Virus record (IMG/VR): IMGVR_UViG_3300027880_000075
Location: 1-21,293 of that record
Direction: 5' to 3' (one strand)
DNA from: a virus
DNA: 21,293 bases
Part shown: positions 7,608 to 15,562 of the stretch, one piece after another
Layout: each line of letters starts with the position of its first letter
Position numbering within the stretch: position 1 is the stretch's first letter
Notes under the pieces: model-generated
Told to the model about the DNA's origin: nothing
Databases searched by the model: none
The model's input: only the letters and a program-made list of their open reading frames with translations
Program-made: the position numbers and the translations under genes

Positions 7608-8360
7608 ATGACCAAACAGACCGGGCTCGGCGACAACTGCTACGTGGGCGGGTACGACGTATCCGGCGACACGCAGTCCCTGCAGCGCATCGGGGGCGGT
7701 CCGGCTGCGCTCGACCTGACCGCGATCGACAAGTCCGCGTATGAGCGGCTCGGCGGACTGCGCGACGGTGGGATCGACTGGACGAGCTACTTCGACAAGG
7801 CCGCGGCAGCCTCGCACATCGCCTACCGGGCGTTGCCCACTGTGGACACTCAGGTCATGTACTTGCGCGGGACCACGCTCGGCAACCCGGCCGCGGCGCT
7901 GGTCGGCAAACAGGTCAACTACGATGGCAACCGGCAGACGGACGGCTCGCTGCTGTTCACCCTGCAGGCCCTGGCCAACGGGTACGGCCTGGAGTGGGGC
8001 GTCAATATGACGGCCGGCAAGCGCACGGACGGTGCCGCGGCCAACGGCACGGGTGTTGATTTTGGCGGATCGACCGCGTTCGGCCTGCAGGCGTACCTGC
8101 AGGTCTTCGCCTTCACCGGTACGTCCGTCACCGTGAAGATCCAAGAGAGCAGTGACAATGCGGTTGGCGACCCGTACGCGGACGTGGTCGGCGCGTCGTT
8201 CACCGCGGTCGCCGCGGCTCCGGCGTTCCAGCGCGTGCAGACTGCTCGGGCGTTGACCGTCGAGCGCTGGTTGCGGGTGGTCACGACCGGCGTGTTCAGC
8301 AATGCGGTTTTTGCTGTAGTGGTCGTGAAGAATGCCACGGCCGTGACGTTCGAGTCATAG
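7608..8360 (+). CDS. Tail tube-type (major tail) protein with C-terminal beta decoration domain (250 aa)
   Basis: Residues 1-130 form the tube-like core: DLTAIDKSAYERLGGLRDGGIDWTSYFD, then ALPTVDTQVMYLRGTTLG and GSLLFTLQALANGYGLEWG. Residues about 140-250 form a second beta domain (VFAFTGTSVTVKIQESSDN ... ERWLRVVTTGVFSNAVFAVVVVKN) of the kind that decorates tail tubes. The core is related to the protein at 8808-9215 (DVTGVDKSAMERL against DLTAIDKSAYERL), so this phage has two tandem tube paralogues. The ATG follows the terminator stop after four bases, with GGCGGAGTGAGG upstream. Which paralogue is the main tube protein cannot be told from sequence. Confidence 0.82.
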   Translation: MTKQTGLGDNCYVGGYDVSGDTQSLQRIGGGPAALDLTAIDKSAYERLGGLRDGGIDWTSYFDKAAAASHIAYRALPTVDTQVMYLRGTTLGNPAAALVGKQVNYDGNRQTDGSLLFTLQALANGYGLEWGVNMTAGKRTDGAAANGTGVDFGGSTAFGLQAYLQVFAFTGTSVTVKIQESSDNAVGDPYADVVGASFTAVAAAPAFQRVQTARALTVERWLRVVTTGVFSNAVFAVVVVKNATAVTFES

Positions 8361-8371
8361 GAGGGGAGAGG

Positions 8372-8815
8372 GTGCAACCGATCAACCGGGCGCAGCCGGT
8401 ACTGCCGGTCACCGCAATGAAGACCTATCAGATTCTGGCGCCGGTCGAGACGCACTGGCGGCAGGTACCGTGCACCGCGGACAACTGCCCGAACCACGTG
8501 CATGGCTGGCGCTCCTATGTGGACGAGTCGACCGAGCTCGGCCGGCGCCAGGCCCACTACGTCCGGACCGAGTCTGGTCGCGAGTGCACCGGCTGGCGCA
8601 ACGAGCACGGGATCACCGAGTTCACGTTCCCGGCCGGTCAGCAGTGTTTCGACGTGCACCGGGAGCGGGTCGAGCGGCCCGAGCACTTCCTGGTGCGCGC
8701 GGGTGACCACCGCTCGTCACTAGAGATCCTGCGCCGGCACGCCAGCGCGGATGACTGGGTGGATGACTTCGCTAACCATCAGATCGAGATAGCAGAGAGG
8801 GTGAACCGTGGCTAA
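8372..8815 (+). CDS. Conserved actinophage tail-region protein (147 aa)
   Basis: The GTG at 8372 has a very strong ribosome site (AGGAGGGGAGAGG). The protein is soluble and charged, with a Cys/His group near residues 34-43 (VPCTADNCPNHVHGW, possibly metal-binding) and a C-terminal part ending EHFLVRAGDHRSSLEILRRHASADDWVDDFANHQIEIAERV. Proteins of this kind are found between tube-type genes in some Streptomyces phages, with no assigned role. It lies between the two tube paralogues and overlaps the second by 8 bp, so it probably works in tail assembly; that is inference. Confidence 0.75.
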   Translation: MQPINRAQPVLPVTAMKTYQILAPVETHWRQVPCTADNCPNHVHGWRSYVDESTELGRRQAHYVRTESGRECTGWRNEHGITEFTFPAGQQCFDVHRERVERPEHFLVRAGDHRSSLEILRRHASADDWVDDFANHQIEIAERVNRG

Positions 8816-9215
8816 GGAACCCGGGCTCGGCTGGACGACGCTGAGCGTCGATGACAGCGCGGGCGCAGCGAAGGCGATCAAAAACGACGTGACGAACTTC
8901 CAGTTCGCCACGCCGCGGGGTGTCCAGGATGTGACCGGTGTCGACAAGTCGGCCATGGAGCGGCTGCTCCTACTGGCTGACTTTTCGATCACCTTGAACG
9001 GGGTGTTCAACGACGCGGCCGACTTCTCGCATGCGGTGTTCAAGACGGTACCGAGTACGTCAGTGCTGCGTACCGTCTCGCTGGCCGTGAGCGGTCAGAC
9101 CCTGAACAACGAATGCTTGTTCACTGACTACGCGCTGACCCGCGCGGCATCCGGTGAACTGACCTGGACAGCGCCCGGTGTACTCGCCGATGGCACCGTT
9201 CCGACCTGGAGCTGA
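8808..9215 (+). CDS. Second tail tube-type protein (135 aa)
   Basis: The GTG at 8808 lies inside the end of the previous gene, 7 bases after GAGAGG. The protein carries the tube-like core only: ATPRGVQDVTGVDKSAMERLLLLADFSITLNGVFN, then FKTVPSTSVLRTVSLAVSGQTLNNECLFTDYALTRAASGELTWTAPG. It lacks the extra beta domain of its paralogue at 7608. Its place directly before the tail assembly chaperone genes is that of the canonical major tail protein. Pairing of a plain and a decorated tube protein could give a mixed tube or different tail segments. Confidence 0.8.
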   Translation: MAKEPGLGWTTLSVDDSAGAAKAIKNDVTNFQFATPRGVQDVTGVDKSAMERLLLLADFSITLNGVFNDAADFSHAVFKTVPSTSVLRTVSLAVSGQTLNNECLFTDYALTRAASGELTWTAPGVLADGTVPTWS

Positions 9216-9218
9216 GCC

Positions 9219-9653
9219 ATGGGTTACGTACGTGACCGGATCTACCGGCTGAAGTTCACCGATGACGAGTACTGCTCGCCGGAGACCGGTGACCCGCTGG
9301 AGGTTCGCGTCCGGCCCATGTCGATCGGCGTGCTCGATATGGTGGGCGAGCTGACCGAGCTGCGTGAGCGCAAGCTTACCGCGGCCGACATAAAGAGGAT
9401 CTTCGAACTGTTCGAGCTGTTCGCCGAGCACCTGGTGAGTTGGAACCTGGAGGACGACAAAGGCGAGCCGGTACCGACCACTGTGGACGGCGTACGGGCA
9501 CAGGATCTGGACTTCGGACTCATGTTGATGTTCGCGTGGCTGGACGCGGTGACGGGGGTACCCGCCCCTTTAGCTCAGCCATCATCAGGTGGCGTCTCGT
9601 ACCCGGCGGTATCGATTCCCATGGAAACGTTGTCGCCAAGCCCCGTGAGCTAG
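9219..9653 (+). CDS. Tail assembly chaperone, upstream frame (gpG-like, 144 aa)
   Basis: This is the small chaperone that coats the tape measure protein during tail assembly. It is helical and acidic in the middle (MSIGVLDMVGELTELRERKLTAADIKRIFELFELFAEHLVSWNLED) and ends in a low-complexity Ser/Pro tail. Position between tube and tape measure genes is diagnostic. A -1 slippery heptamer, CCCTTTA at 9566-9572, lies at codons 117-118, so a minority of ribosomes would shift into the second frame. Confidence 0.88.
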   Translation: MGYVRDRIYRLKFTDDEYCSPETGDPLEVRVRPMSIGVLDMVGELTELRERKLTAADIKRIFELFELFAEHLVSWNLEDDKGEPVPTTVDGVRAQDLDFGLMLMFAWLDAVTGVPAPLAQPSSGGVSYPAVSIPMETLSPSPVS

Positions 9654-9796
9654 GGCATGCCGAGCTACTGCTCGGGTTGATGGAGCGATTCGGGTACGCC
9701 AGCCTGGCCGCGGTCCGTGCCGAGTCGGCGGAGCTGTTGCAACTACTGAACATCGAGGCGCTGGGCAGGCCGGAGGAGCTGGCGGATGGCCAATGA
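9219..9796 (+). CDS. Tail assembly chaperone frameshift fusion (gpGT-like, about 192 aa)
   Basis: The fusion product joins the first 118 residues of the upstream frame to 74 residues of the -1 frame (SSAIIRWRLVPGGIDSHGN ... LLLGLMERFGYASLAAVRAESAELLQLLNIEALGRPEELADGQ). The second part has no start of its own in a suitable place; the ATG at 9440 would overlap the first frame by 200 bases with Arg/Gly-rich unlikely sequence. As in lambda G/GT, the longer form would bind both tape measure and tube protein. Its end overlaps the tape measure gene by 11 bp. The existence of the fusion is inferred from gene order, open frame and slip site. Confidence 0.75.
9566..9572 (+). promoter_or_regulatory. -1 ribosomal frameshift site CCCTTTA
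   Basis: In the zero frame the bases read GCC CCT TTA, a perfect X XXY YYZ heptamer (C CCT TTA). After a slip of one base, translation continues from AGC at 9572 in the frame that runs open to 9796. The A-site codon is TTA, which is rare in this sequence. A weak hairpin (TACC/GGTA, 9600-9611) lies about 27 bases downstream, farther than usual for a stimulator. Confidence 0.75.
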
Positions 9797-11459
9797 GGTA
9801 GAGATCGTCGTCACGAGTCGGGACGCGTCCGGCCCGGGGATGGCGTCTGCCCAGGCCAAAGCACAGGGGCTCGGCTCGGCGTTCGGCAAGCTCGGCGAGC
9901 TGGCCAGGATAGCCGGCGGGTTCATCGTGGCGAACCTGGTCACCCAGGGGATCGGCAAGCTCGTCAGCGCGTTCGACACCGCCATCGCTGCGGCGAGCGA
10001 TCTCGGCGAGTCGGTCAACGCCGTAAATCAGATCTTCGACGAGGCGGCGCCGGCCGTCATCGCCTGGGGCGAGGCGAACGCGAACGCGCTCGGGCTGAGC
10101 CGCCGCGCGTTCCAGCAACTGGCCACCCCGCTCGGCGCCATGCTCAAGAACAGCGGTCTGTCGATGAAGGATGTCGAAAAGAACACGATCGCGCTGACCG
10201 AGCGCGCGGCTGACATGGCGTCCGTGTTCAACACCGACGTGTCCGATGCTCTGCAGGCGATCCAGGCCGGCCTGCGCGGCGAGTCCGACCCGCTGGAACG
10301 CTACGGGGTGGGATTGTCCGCGGCCAAGGTCGAGCAGCAGGCGCTGGCCGACACGGGCAAGAAGTCCGCGGCGGCGCTGACCGAGCAGGAGAAGCAACTC
10401 GCCCGATTGAAGATCCTCTTTGCCCAGACCAACGACGTGGCCGGCGACTTCCGGAACACGTCGGACGGGTACGCCAACTCCGCCCGGATCGCCGCGGCCA
10501 AGACGGAGGAGCTGAACGCGAAGATCGGTGAACGATTGATGCCGATCGCCATGAAGATGACACAGGTCAAGCTGGCGCTGGTAGCCGCGATCTCGGACAA
10601 GTTGCTGCCCGCGCTGGACAAGGCCGCGGTCAAGTTCGAGCCGTTGCGTCGGGCCATCGCCGATCACATCGTGCCGGCATTGCAACGACTGTGGCAGTGG
10701 ACCCAGGAGAAAGTGCTCCCGGTCATCGCGAAACTGGTCGACGAGTACATTACCCGCGGTGTCGAAGCGTTCCACGACCTGCAGGGTGTGATCAAGGACA
10801 ACGAAGTGGAGCTCCGTCAGCTCGGCGAGTGGCTGGAGAAGATCGCGAACTTCATCATCGAGAAGGTCGTGCCCGTGGTCGGGCCGGTGCTGGCCAACGG
10901 CTTCAAGGTCGCGATCAACCAGATCAGTTTCATGATCACCATAGTCGGTACGGTCATCCGGGTGTGGAACGGCGCGGTCGACTTTTTCAAGAAACTGCCC
11001 GGCCGGATCAGCGCCGCGGCAAGCGGCATGTGGGATGGCATCAAAGCCGCGTTTCGCGGCGCGATCAACTGGATCGTGGATCGTTGGAACGGCCTGGAGT
11101 TCCGGGTACCGGGATTCTCGGCGTTCGGGTTCTCGGTGCCTGGCGTGACACTGGGACTGCCGGACATCCCACGGCTGGCCCATGGTGGTATTCGGGGCGG
11201 TTGGGCGATGCTCGGCGAGCGCGGCGCAGAGCTCGTGCGGCTGCCGCAGGGCTCACAGGTCTACAGTGCCGCGCAGTCCCGCGGGATGGCCGAGCGCGGT
11301 GAGATGGGTGGAGGCGGCCGGGCGTTGGACGTGACCGCATCGTGGGCCGGTGGCGGAGGGCCGGCCGGCGATTTGGGAGCGGCCCTGCTGAAGATGATGC
11401 GGCTGGTCATCCGCGAGCGCGGCGGTGACGTGGTCGCCGTGCTCGGTCCGGTGGGCTGA
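9786..11459 (+). CDS. Tape measure protein (557 aa)
   Basis: This is the ruler and DNA-ejection protein of the tail. It starts MANEVEIVVTSRDASGPGMASAQAKAQGL, typical of tape measures, and is mostly helical, with long amphipathic and hydrophobic stretches (KVVPVVGPVLANGFKVAINQISFMITIVGTVIRVW) and paired W/F motifs (FFKKLPGRISAAASGMWDGIKAAFRGAINWIVDRWNGL), then a Gly-rich C-terminus (AHGGIRGGWAMLGERGAELVRLPQGSQV). At about 0.15 nm per residue the tail would be near 80 nm. The ATG at 9786 overlaps the chaperone frame. No peptidase domain is visible. Confidence 0.93.
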   Translation: MANEVEIVVTSRDASGPGMASAQAKAQGLGSAFGKLGELARIAGGFIVANLVTQGIGKLVSAFDTAIAAASDLGESVNAVNQIFDEAAPAVIAWGEANANALGLSRRAFQQLATPLGAMLKNSGLSMKDVEKNTIALTERAADMASVFNTDVSDALQAIQAGLRGESDPLERYGVGLSAAKVEQQALADTGKKSAAALTEQEKQLARLKILFAQTNDVAGDFRNTSDGYANSARIAAAKTEELNAKIGERLMPIAMKMTQVKLALVAAISDKLLPALDKAAVKFEPLRRAIADHIVPALQRLWQWTQEKVLPVIAKLVDEYITRGVEAFHDLQGVIKDNEVELRQLGEWLEKIANFIIEKVVPVVGPVLANGFKVAINQISFMITIVGTVIRVWNGAVDFFKKLPGRISAAASGMWDGIKAAFRGAINWIVDRWNGLEFRVPGFSAFGFSVPGVTLGLPDIPRLAHGGIRGGWAMLGERGAELVRLPQGSQVYSAAQSRGMAERGEMGGGGRALDVTASWAGGGGPAGDLGAALLKMMRLVIRERGGDVVAVLGPVG

Positions 11460-11463
11460 CCCC

Positions 11464-14400
11464 ATGGCCGATCCAGTCGTCGAGGAGTATCTAGCCGGCG
11501 TCGCGCTCGGCGCGGATGTCACGCTGGTGACCGGCGCCGGCACTCAGGCCGGTTGGGTACTGTTCGCGGTCCAGGGGTGGGATTACTCACCAGGACATGA
11601 GATGAAGCCGCCTACGGGTACGGCTGGTGACTGGAAGCGAGTCGGATACTTCACCCTGGGAGAGAACGGTGCGGTATCATTCCTCGCCGCTGTGGGATTT
11701 CGCTATAGCTTGTGGACTCGCACGGTCACCTCCGGCGGGGCGCAGACCGTCACCATGCGACGCGATAACAACTTTCAGACAGATAATCACTGTCGACTCT
11801 ATGTGTTGTCCGGGGTACGCGCCTATACCCCGATTCGATTCCGGGGATCGGGTATCAACAGTACAGTCGACGAACTGTTCAGTACTAGCCATGTGGCTAG
11901 CCAGACGTACGCGCCCGACGATGACGCACTACTGATCGCCATCTGGCTATCCAGTGACAATGGAGTTGGTTCGTCAGATCTCACTTTGCCGGCCAGCTTG
12001 ACCATTCAGGCCGAGCTAGATGGTTTCTTTTCCACCTCACGCTCGGGTTATGTCGCGTTAGCCGCGGCCGGATCGACCGGTGAACTGACCGCAACCGACT
12101 CGTTCAACAATGGATACTGCGCTCTCCAGATCGTAGTCTCTGGTTCTCAGGGCGCGGTCACGTTTCCCAGTACAGCCATGGGATTCCGTGTCGAGCTGGC
12201 GCTCGGCGCCGATCTGACCGACCATCCAGACGACTGGACCTGGACCGATATCACCGCGTATGTGTTTTGGCGGGACGGTATCCTCGTCACGGCTGGCCGT
12301 GCGGACGAGTCGAGTCGGATCGAACCGGGATCGTGCGCGCTCACGCTCGACAACATCATCTCCAGTGTCCAGGGTGGACGGTTCAGCGCCCGTAATCCGT
12401 TGTCCCCGTACTTTGGCCTGCTCGGGGTGAACACTCCGATCAGGGTGTGGGTCGATCCGGGATCGGGGTTCACCGAACGATTCAGTGGGTTCGTGCCGAG
12501 CTGGCCGCCGCGCTGGACGACGGGAGCCGATCGGTACATCCGGATCAACGCCAAGGGGGTCCTCTATCGACTCGGACAGGGCACTCCGCCAGAGCACTCG
12601 TCCATCTGGCACCGAACGATGGGATACCGCGACCTGGGGTTGCTCGGATACTGGCCGCTGGAGGACGAATCCGGCGCCATCGCGGCACTCAGTGCGCTTC
12701 CGGGTGGGCAGCCCCTGGACGTGGTTGGCGATCTCGTTTTCGCGCACGCGGACATCGACTTCGGAGGTGACATCACTGTCTACCCTGCGGATACTTTCGG
12801 TACGAAGCCATTGCCCAGTTTCGCAACCGGTGGACAACTGTTCGGGCGCGTGCCCCGGGGATCATCATCGCCGATCGGGTGGACCGTCATCGTTTACGCG
12901 GTGATCGATCCGACAGCCGCGGGAGAAACCGTCGTACTCATGGAGTGGGAGACGCCGGGCGGGACATTCGCCAAATGGCGCCTACAGGAGACCGCGGCTC
13001 CCCTGCTCGAACTGGTCGGTACGACATTATCGGGAACCGCGACAACCGTGTTCTCCGTGGCGCGATCTTCACTCGACCTGTACGCGATCGTGGTCACCGC
13101 GGTTCAAGACGGGAGCAACTTCACGATCACGTTACGACTGGGGGAGGACTCGGTCCTGGGCTTGGACACCCGTGCGGGGACCCTGGCCTACGTGTCGTCT
13201 TTCGTGTTGAACCCGCGAGCCAACTCGACCAGCGTTCCGTGGCATATGGGTCACATCGAGTTCTGGGACATATCGCTTAATGCCAATAACTATCTCACCT
13301 CGATTATTCCAGTTACCTATGTCGACGATTACGGAGAATTCGGCATCAGTTCATTGTTGGGCGTCAAGTCGGAAGCCGCACATCTCCGGCTGGTTCGATT
13401 GTGTCGAGAGGACGGAATCGAGCTGACCATGTTCCCGGTCGACGAGCCGTACATCATGCGGATGGACAGCCAGCGACCCGGTACCCAGCTCGACCTGTAC
13501 CGGACATCCGAGGCAACCGACGGCGGAGTGTTGTACGAACAAGGATTCGGGCTCGGCTACCTGACACGGGTAGGTCGGTACAACCCACCCGTCAGCCTGG
13601 CCATGGACTACGCGCAGGGTCACCTCTGGCAACCGCCCGAGCCGGTCGACGACGATCAGCGGTTGCGCAACCGAGCCAGCGTCGTCCGGGCATTCGGTTC
13701 TACCGGTGTGTTCGAAAAGCGGACCGGACCGTCCGGTGTGGACACTGTCGGGCCGTATGAGACCGGTGGGTCATTGACCCTGAACATCTCTCCGGACGAG
13801 AACTTGGTCGACCGCGCCGCGCTGGAGGTGGCGCAGGGTACTCCGGCGGAGTACCGGTACCCGGTGATCTCGGTCAACTTGGCCCGTCCGGACGCGGTCG
13901 AGCTGATCCCGGACTGGCTGAACATGCCCACCCAGGGCGGCCGGATGACGATCGCCAACCCGCCCGACGACGTACCACCCGAGACGATCGACCTGATTCG
14001 TGAGGGCTACACCGAGTTCCTCAACAGTAAGCAATGGGAGGTGTGGGCGAACTGCTCGCCTGCCTCGCCGTGGCTCATGTGGACAGTCGAGGGCTCGGTG
14101 AACACGGGTCGGCTCGACACGGCCGGCTCGGTGGTCGCGGTCGACACGCTGTCCAGCTCGACCACGCTGCCCGTCCGGCGCAGCGACCGGACGCTGAAAA
14201 AGTGGTCCACCTCGGTGACCGGCTACGACATCGAGGTTACGCCGGCCGGCTACATCGCGGGCGAGCGGGTGACCGTGACCGCGGTCGCGGATGTGACGCC
14301 GAGTTTCGTCGCGGCCGGCGCTGCGGCGCACGCGGTCAATGCCAGCGTGACACCCACTCTGCCCAACCATGCCGCGCGGGACGCGCTCTACGTACTCGCG

Positions 14401-15033
14401 GCCATCCGCAACAGTGGTGCCGGCGTGCCGGCGACCGCGAGCGCCGGCTGGGAGCGACTGGAGGTCTTCCCGACCGATTCAAACGTTCAACTCTTTGGGA
14501 AGATCGCCGAGTCTGCGGCAGAGACCGACCCCACGATCACGTTCTCCGGCGGTGTGGCCAATGCCGACACCAGCGCGCAGGCGTTCCGCGCGCGGGGGAC
14601 CACGTTGGACATTGTCGCCGCGGCGGCGCAACTCAACGGTTCGGCGCAGGACATCGCCTATCCGGCGTTGACCCTGCCCGATGATCTGATCAACTGGAAC
14701 CAGGTCTTCGTGCTGTTCCTGGGCTGGAAGCAGGATGACTGGACATCGGTTGCCACCCTGGCGAGCTCGGTCGAGATCGGCGAGCCGGACACGACAACCG
14801 GCGATGATCAGGGGATCGTCTGGGACCGGCTGAGCGTAGGGGTCGCGGCTAACATCGCGTCCGGCTCGTTCGTCGTGACCGGCGGGACGAACGCGATCAG
14901 CCGCGGTGCCGTCGTGGCCTTCTATGTCGTCGAGCAGAACCTGACCGTTACTCGCTCGGTCAACGGCGCCACGCTGGCGCTCGCGCCGGGTGACGACGTA
15001 CAACTCTGGCGACCCAACCATCTAGCGCTGTGA
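11464..15033 (+). CDS. Composite minor tail protein: tail-ring domain, lectin-like insert and duplicated beta domains (1189 aa)
   Basis: Domains in order, from the ATG at 11464: a beta domain at about 1-235 (TLVTGAGTQAGWVLFAV ... GYCALQIVVSG); a Dit-like tail-ring part at about 239-390 (MGFRVELALGADLTD, GRADESSRIEPGSCALTLDN, RFSARNPLSPYFGLLGVNTPIRV), well known from actinophage distal tail proteins; a concanavalin/LamG-like lectin insert at about 395-615, opened by GYWPLEDESGA; a tail-tip (gp27/Tal-like) part at about 615-940; and a second beta domain at about 945-1160 with a closing LTVTRSVNGATLALAPGDDVQLWRP. The lectin and the flanking beta domains are likely host-surface binding. Several stretches (about 11690-12130 and 13260-13400) are noticeably richer in A/T, with TTA codons at 12058, 13027 and 13132, suggesting mosaic acquisition. 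Confidence 0.87.
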   Translation: MADPVVEEYLAGVALGADVTLVTGAGTQAGWVLFAVQGWDYSPGHEMKPPTGTAGDWKRVGYFTLGENGAVSFLAAVGFRYSLWTRTVTSGGAQTVTMRRDNNFQTDNHCRLYVLSGVRAYTPIRFRGSGINSTVDELFSTSHVASQTYAPDDDALLIAIWLSSDNGVGSSDLTLPASLTIQAELDGFFSTSRSGYVALAAAGSTGELTATDSFNNGYCALQIVVSGSQGAVTFPSTAMGFRVELALGADLTDHPDDWTWTDITAYVFWRDGILVTAGRADESSRIEPGSCALTLDNIISSVQGGRFSARNPLSPYFGLLGVNTPIRVWVDPGSGFTERFSGFVPSWPPRWTTGADRYIRINAKGVLYRLGQGTPPEHSSIWHRTMGYRDLGLLGYWPLEDESGAIAALSALPGGQPLDVVGDLVFAHADIDFGGDITVYPADTFGTKPLPSFATGGQLFGRVPRGSSSPIGWTVIVYAVIDPTAAGETVVLMEWETPGGTFAKWRLQETAAPLLELVGTTLSGTATTVFSVARSSLDLYAIVVTAVQDGSNFTITLRLGEDSVLGLDTRAGTLAYVSSFVLNPRANSTSVPWHMGHIEFWDISLNANNYLTSIIPVTYVDDYGEFGISSLLGVKSEAAHLRLVRLCREDGIELTMFPVDEPYIMRMDSQRPGTQLDLYRTSEATDGGVLYEQGFGLGYLTRVGRYNPPVSLAMDYAQGHLWQPPEPVDDDQRLRNRASVVRAFGSTGVFEKRTGPSGVDTVGPYETGGSLTLNISPDENLVDRAALEVAQGTPAEYRYPVISVNLARPDAVELIPDWLNMPTQGGRMTIANPPDDVPPETIDLIREGYTEFLNSKQWEVWANCSPASPWLMWTVEGSVNTGRLDTAGSVVAVDTLSSSTTLPVRRSDRTLKKWSTSVTGYDIEVTPAGYIAGERVTVTAVADVTPSFVAAGAAAHAVNASVTPTLPNHAARDALYVLAAIRNSGAGVPATASAGWERLEVFPTDSNVQLFGKIAESAAETDPTITFSGGVANADTSAQAFRARGTTLDIVAAAAQLNGSAQDIAYPALTLPDDLINWNQVFVLFLGWKQDDWTSVATLASSVEIGEPDTTTGDDQGIVWDRLSVGVAANIASGSFVVTGGTNAISRGAVVAFYVVEQNLTVTRSVNGATLALAPGDDVQLWRPNHLAL

Positions 15034-15040
15034 GGAACCC

Positions 15041-15553
15041 ATGGCTCGTGCAGTCGATTTCGTAGCGGCGCAGATACCGACCGCCGATCAGCTCGATGTG
15101 TTGGTCGACTACTTCGCCCACCTGACCTCACCGCTCACGGACATCGTCAGCAACACGACCCTGGCTGACGTGACAGGTTTGTCGCTCGACCTGCCGACCG
15201 GCTACACCTTCCGGTTCGAGTGTGGGCTGTTCGCGGCCAGCGCCAGCAATACCCCGGACATGGATAGCAAAATGGCCTACAGTGGCAGCACGTCCCTGTA
15301 CCGGGAGTGGTTCGAGGGACCGTTGGCCGCGATCACCGCGGTACCGAATACGATCACCATGCTGGGTACCGCCAGCACACCGACCGAGGTTACCTCCGGC
15401 GTCACCTCGACCGAGAGCCTGACCCTCATCCGTGGTCTCTTCACCACCACAACGGCCGGCACGCTGAAGGTCCAGGCCGCTCAGAACGTCAGCAACGCGA
15501 CCGCGCTGAGCATCAAGGCGGGATCGTATCTGTGGGCGCGAATCGTGGCGTAG
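15041..15553 (+). CDS. Small tail/fibre protein with beta module (170 aa)
   Basis: The ATG at 15041 is preceded by GAGGAA. After a short N-terminal lead (ARAVDFVAAQIPTADQLDVL), the protein is one beta-rich module: TTLADVTGLSLDLPTGYTFRFECGLF, then SLTLIRGLFTTTTAGTLKVQAAQNVSNATALSIKAGSYLWARIVA. The last 12 residues match the pattern of the head-region protein at 4891-5622 (KADSWLRAKRVA). It lies between the large tail protein and the endolysin, so it is probably a tail-tip or fibre component. Confidence 0.78.
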   Translation: MARAVDFVAAQIPTADQLDVLVDYFAHLTSPLTDIVSNTTLADVTGLSLDLPTGYTFRFECGLFAASASNTPDMDSKMAYSGSTSLYREWFEGPLAAITAVPNTITMLGTASTPTEVTSGVTSTESLTLIRGLFTTTTAGTLKVQAAQNVSNATALSIKAGSYLWARIVA

Positions 15554-15562
15554 GCTGCGCAC

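Noticed and set aside
9554-9560. GGGGGTA as the frameshift site
   Set aside because: The zero-frame reading is ACG GGG GTA, so the A-site codon would not re-pair after a -1 slip; CCCTTTA fits perfectly.
9585-11183. Long minus-strand open frame (532 aa) antisense to the tape measure gene
   Set aside because: Composition is that of a shadow frame and it opposes a strongly supported gene.
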